The position numbers and the translations under genes are program-made. Below are positions 60,991 through 64,000 of a stretch of DNA of 64,000 bases, piece by piece. Location: positions 1 through 64,000 of the forward strand of contig JADJAE010000041.1 of the NCBI GenBank assembly GCA_016704445.1, in the 5' to 3' direction. The DNA comes from Deltaproteobacteria bacterium (GTDB lineage Bacteria > Myxococcota_A > Polyangia > Polyangiales > Ga0077539). The notes below the pieces were generated by a model that saw only the letters and a program-made list of their open reading frames with translations, had not been told where the DNA came from and ran no database searches. How positions within the stretch are numbered: position 1 is the stretch's first letter; every line of letters starts with the position of its first letter.

Positions 60991-63822
60991 TCAGTCGGCC
61001 CTCCCGTTGGCGTGGCACATCCGGCAGGCGCGCGACTCGTAGGCGTAGTTGCGCACCTCTCGGTGATCGCGGTCGGTCTCGGCCCGCCCGTGGGCGTGGC
61101 AGTCGGTGCAGGTGAAGACGCGGATGTTGGTCGTGTCGGTGTGGCAGTTGTTGCAGGACAGGGCCGAGTGATCGCCCCGCAGCGGGAAGAACAGGTCGTG
61201 CTGAAACCTCGCGGGCAGCCACCCCGAGGGGTCGTGGCAGGCGTCGCACGAGCGGAGGTTGGGGAAGCCCGAGTGCTCGACCCGCGAGCGGCGCTGGTCG
61301 CCGTCGTGGCAGGCGACGCAGGCCGTCGGGGTGTTGGGGTAGCGCCCCTCGGTGTGGCAGCCCTGGCAGCTCACCGCGGCGTGACGCCCGAGCAGCGGCC
61401 ACCACGACCCGTGGTCGAAGAAGGCCGGGGACCATGCGAGGGGCGTGTGGCACTGGTCGCAGCCCGCGCGCAGGGGGCCCGTGTGCGGAGGGTGCGGGCG
61501 CCGCTGGGCGAGGGTCTCCTGGTGGCACCGGTCGCACTGCGCCACGGCGTCGCGGAAATCCCCCTGTGTGGCGCGGGTGTGGCAGCGCACGCAGTCCTGC
61601 ACCGCGTGGGCGCCGACCAGCGGGAAGCGCGTGCGCTGATGGTCGACGAGCAGGGTGTCGGGGGTCCAGGTGCGCGGGCTGTGGCAGCGGGCGCAGTCCT
61701 CGCCGAGCTGACCCCGGTGGCGGTCGGTGTGGCACTGGCCGCAGCGGTTCATGGGGCCGAGCGCGTCGCGGCCCTGGTGGCACCCGGCGCACGACACCCG
61801 ATCGTGGGCGCCCGTCAGCGGAGCGCCGGTGATCGTGTGGTCGAAGCCCTGGGCGCTCGCGTCGCGGCGCATCGACCACGCCCCGTTGCCGTGGCAGTCC
61901 GCGCAGACGCGGGTGGCGTCCGCGAGCCTGCGGGCCGAGGTACCCTCGGTCGCGGTGCGCGCCCCGTGGGGGTCGGCGTGGCATCGCCCGCAGGAGGGAG
62001 GCGTGTCGAGGCGGTACACGACCACCGGATCGCCCGTAGGCCCGGGGGTCGGCTGGTGACACCGGTTGCAGGCGAGCGCCGCGTGGCGACCGTCGAGGGC
62101 GAAGCGCGCGCTGGCGTGGTCGAAGCCCGCGGCCGGGGCGAAGCTGGAGCCCTGGTGGCAGCTCGCGCAGGGGCGAGGGGCGAACTGCCCGCGGTGAGCG
62201 TCGGCGTGGCAGGCCGAGCAGTCCCGGGGCGTGCCGGCGAAGCGCGTGGGTGCGCCGGCGCGCTCGGGGGCGTGGCAGCGGGCGCAGGGGGCGTCGTGCT
62301 GGCCCGTGAGGGGAAAGCCGGTGCGAGCGTGGGCCGCGACGTCGAAGGTCGAGGGCCGCCACGCCGCCGGGGCGTGGCAGGTCGCGCAGGCGCTCACGGC
62401 CCGCCCCTCGCGCACGAACTGCCCCCGGTGCACGTCCTGGTGACATCCGCTGCACGGGGGACTGCCGCGGTCGAAGCCCGGGTCGGCGGTGGCGGTGGCG
62501 TGGCAGCTCGCGCACGCCACGGCGCGGTGCGCCCCGTCGAGGGCGAAGCGGGTGCGCGCGTGGTCCTCGGCCTCGAAGCGGGCGCGGTGCCAGGTCGACT
62601 CGTCGTGGCAGGCCTCGCAGCGGCCCTGGTCGGGGCGGTCTCGAAGCTGCCCGGCGTGGGCGTCGCGGTGGCAGTCCTCGCAGCGGGCGTGAGCGATCCC
62701 TCGGAAGCGCCGCGACGACGACACCCGGGGCGAGTGGCAGCGCTCGCAGGCGACCTGCTGGTGGGCGCCGCGCAGCGGGAAGCCCGATCGGTCGTGGAAG
62801 CCGCGGTTTCGCGCCTCGCCGGTCGCCCTCAGCCATGAAGAGACCGAGTGGCAGCGCGCGCAGTCGCTGCCGAGGGAGGGGGTGTGGCGGTCGCGGTGGC
62901 ACGACGCGCACGAGGTGGAGGTCTCCCGGTCGAGGGCGGCGCCGTGGCAGCGCGCGCAGTTCACCGACTGGTGGCCCCCGGTGAGGGCGAAGGTCTGCGG
63001 GGCGTGCCGCGCGCGGTCCCACACCGATCGGCTCCAGGCCGTCTCGTTGTGGCAGGCGGTGCAGGGGCCTGCGCTGTCCATGCGGTCGGCGTGGGGGTCG
63101 CGGTGGCAGTCGTCGCAGCGCGCGAAGGCGACGCCCCGGTAGCTCGCGGGGTGGCCCGGCGTCGCCCCGGCGTGGCACTGCACGCAGGTCACTGTCGAGT
63201 GCGCTCCGCGCAGCGGGAAGCGCGCTCGGGCGTGGTCGAAGGCCTGCGACGCTCCAGACCAGTCGGTGGTGCTGTGGCACGTGCGGCAGTCGGCACCGAG
63301 CGTGGGGCGGTGCGGGTCGTCGTGGCACGAGGCGCAGGCGCGCTGAAGGCCGAGGAAGCTGCGAGGCCGCTCGGCGACGGGCATCCGGGAGATGATCGGG
63401 TCGCGCTGATACCGGGGCAGATGACACTGGGCGCAGCGCAGCCGGGCGTGCGCCCCGTCGAGGCCCCAGCCCGCGAGGCGCGCGTGGTCGAAGCGATCTC
63501 TCGCCCCGCCGGGCCAGCTCACCTGCGGCGCCGTGAGCCCTCGGTGCTCGGCGTGGCAGTCTTCGCAGGCCCGCCCTCTCACCCTGGCGTGGTAGCCCTG
63601 GCCCCCGCTCACCCTGGCGGCGAGGCTCTGGTGACACTGGAGGCAGCGCCCCTCGGCGATGCGGTCGCCCTGGTCATGGCAGCGGACGCACTGGTCGACT
63701 CCCTCCAGAGCGCGGTGAGCGCGCGACAGCGGCCCCGGGCTGAGCTGCCCGAGCGCGACGCCGCACCACGCGAGCAGCGCCACCGCGAGGGCCAGGGCCA
63801 CGCTGCGAGCGCCGGGCCTCAT
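60991..63822 (-). CDS. Giant 36-haem c-type cytochrome
   Basis: A 943-residue exported protein with 36 CXXCH motifs, about one per 25 residues. The signal peptide (LALAVALLAWCGVALGQ) is followed by four N-terminal motifs. Ten three-haem modules then follow, each with the pattern CxxCH-xx-H, CxxCH-xxxxW, (F)DH, (F)(P)L-x-G-(A)H, CxxCH. Two final motifs, CTDCH and CRMCH, end the chain. Extra His residues in DPH, FDH and GAH match the number of haems roughly two to one, consistent with bis-His ligation. ATG at 63822 overlaps the stop of the upstream membrane gene (ATGA). Such chains form molecular wires, often for extracellular electron transfer. The frame is intact throughout. Confidence 0.93.
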   Translation of the reverse strand: MRPGARSVALALAVALLAWCGVALGQLSPGPLSRAHRALEGVDQCVRCHDQGDRIAEGRCLQCHQSLAARVSGGQGYHARVRGRACEDCHAEHRGLTAPQVSWPGGARDRFDHARLAGWGLDGAHARLRCAQCHLPRYQRDPIISRMPVAERPRSFLGLQRACASCHDDPHRPTLGADCRTCHSTTDWSGASQAFDHARARFPLRGAHSTVTCVQCHAGATPGHPASYRGVAFARCDDCHRDPHADRMDSAGPCTACHNETAWSRSVWDRARHAPQTFALTGGHQSVNCARCHGAALDRETSTSCASCHRDRHTPSLGSDCARCHSVSSWLRATGEARNRGFHDRSGFPLRGAHQQVACERCHSPRVSSSRRFRGIAHARCEDCHRDAHAGQLRDRPDQGRCEACHDESTWHRARFEAEDHARTRFALDGAHRAVACASCHATATADPGFDRGSPPCSGCHQDVHRGQFVREGRAVSACATCHAPAAWRPSTFDVAAHARTGFPLTGQHDAPCARCHAPERAGAPTRFAGTPRDCSACHADAHRGQFAPRPCASCHQGSSFAPAAGFDHASARFALDGRHAALACNRCHQPTPGPTGDPVVVYRLDTPPSCGRCHADPHGARTATEGTSARRLADATRVCADCHGNGAWSMRRDASAQGFDHTITGAPLTGAHDRVSCAGCHQGRDALGPMNRCGQCHTDRHRGQLGEDCARCHSPRTWTPDTLLVDHQRTRFPLVGAHAVQDCVRCHTRATQGDFRDAVAQCDRCHQETLAQRRPHPPHTGPLRAGCDQCHTPLAWSPAFFDHGSWWPLLGRHAAVSCQGCHTEGRYPNTPTACVACHDGDQRRSRVEHSGFPNLRSCDACHDPSGWLPARFQHDLFFPLRGDHSALSCNNCHTDTTNIRVFTCTDCHAHGRAETDRDHREVRNYAYESRACRMCHANGRAD

Positions 63823-64000
63823 AAGAAGAACCCGTACCCGAGGTACACCGCCACGGCGACGTGAAGGGAGGTCGCGACGAGCATGAGCAGCGCGAGGTCG
63901 CGGTGCAGGGTGCGCCACGCCGAGGCCGCGCGCTGGAGCAGCCCGAGGGCTTCGATGCGCACCACGTTGTCGGCGAAGCGGTGGGCGATGGAGCGTGCCG
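63819..64000 (-). CDS. C-terminal end of a membrane protein upstream of the cytochromes (partial)
   Basis: The last 59 codons of a gene that runs off the window on the left-reading strand. The visible end has a helix LALLMLVATSLHVAVAVYLG, then YGFFL and a TGA that overlaps the ATG of the 36-haem gene. An upstream helix-turn part reads FADNVVRIEALGLLQRAA. The His in SLHVAV within the last membrane helix and the His in LHRD just before it could ligate haem b, as in NrfD/cytochrome-b-like quinol oxidising subunits of electron conduits. Too little is visible to name it. Confidence 0.6.
   Translation of the reverse strand, partial: ARSIAHRFADNVVRIEALGLLQRAASAWRTLHRDLALLMLVATSLHVAVAVYLGYGFFL

Noticed and set aside
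58940..63637. A 1565-codon open frame on the minus strand covering the cytochrome region
   Set aside because: Most of it is an out-of-frame Arg/Pro/Ala-rich shadow of the 36-haem gene. Only its last part, after the indel near 59745, is real (the beta-barrel protein).

Overview
The window is about 70% GC. Its long reading frames use G or C at almost every third position, it has two serine/threonine-kinase-fold proteins, and it is full of Asp/Cys-rich secreted lipoproteins carrying RCC1, kelch or BNR-like propellers. Together with PEGA/TPR proteins and a type VI secretion effector island, this points to a Myxococcota bacterium, most like the Polyangia/Sandaracinus side. That is an inference from family content; there is no rRNA or other marker here. 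No tRNA, rRNA or CRISPR array was seen.

Layout. 1-6000: universal stress protein, a lipoprotein, a Do-like periplasmic protease (one frameshift), a heavily frameshifted Cys-rich lipoprotein and a small membrane protein. 6080-14318: a CDP-deoxysugar locus (rfbG, rfbH, rfbF, two C-methyltransferases, a CmcI-like methyltransferase, an RmlC-like epimerase and an SDR) arranged around a divergent promoter region at 10566-10802. 14419-16673: a PEGA/TPR protein translationally coupled to a serine/threonine kinase. 16856-22964: two lipoproteins with near-identical heads, one carrying 14 RCC1-type repeats, separated by a small lipoprotein and a 48-bp-arm inverted repeat.

23127-34348: a pseudokinase followed by a leftward type VI secretion accessory/effector island: Imm11-like immunity protein, HNH/AHH-like nuclease, TIGR02270, DUF4150 PAAR-like protein, ketosynthase-like protein, DUF2169, DUF6484, VgrG and a peptidoglycan-binding protein. 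The contractile-sheath and baseplate genes are absent. 34349-43880: a disturbed region with an intact IS4-family element, truncated remnants of a nucleotide cyclase, a carboxylesterase, a metallophosphoesterase and an alpha/beta hydrolase, repeated short junction sequences, and three intact secreted lipoproteins.

43881-58931: mostly single-copy housekeeping-type genes: a DHH phosphoesterase, FKBP, a cytochrome c maturation operon with a fused CcmF-CcmH, a haem-containing PHM-like copper monooxygenase, rsmG, a membrane/propeller three-gene set, and a LysR regulator divergent from an M20 peptidase. 58940-64000: an electron-transfer operon read leftward with start/stop overlaps: a membrane protein (partial), a 36-CXXCH cytochrome, a 5-CXXCH lipoprotein cytochrome and an outer-membrane beta-barrel protein. 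The ccmFH genes fit a cell that makes such cytochromes.

Sequence quality. Several otherwise well-conserved genes (HtrA, rfbG, rfbH, RCC1 protein, M20 peptidase, beta-barrel protein) are broken by single-base indels, mostly missing bases in short G or C runs. They look like residual consensus errors rather than decay. The remnants around 37-43 kb are truncated in a different way and look genuinely degraded.
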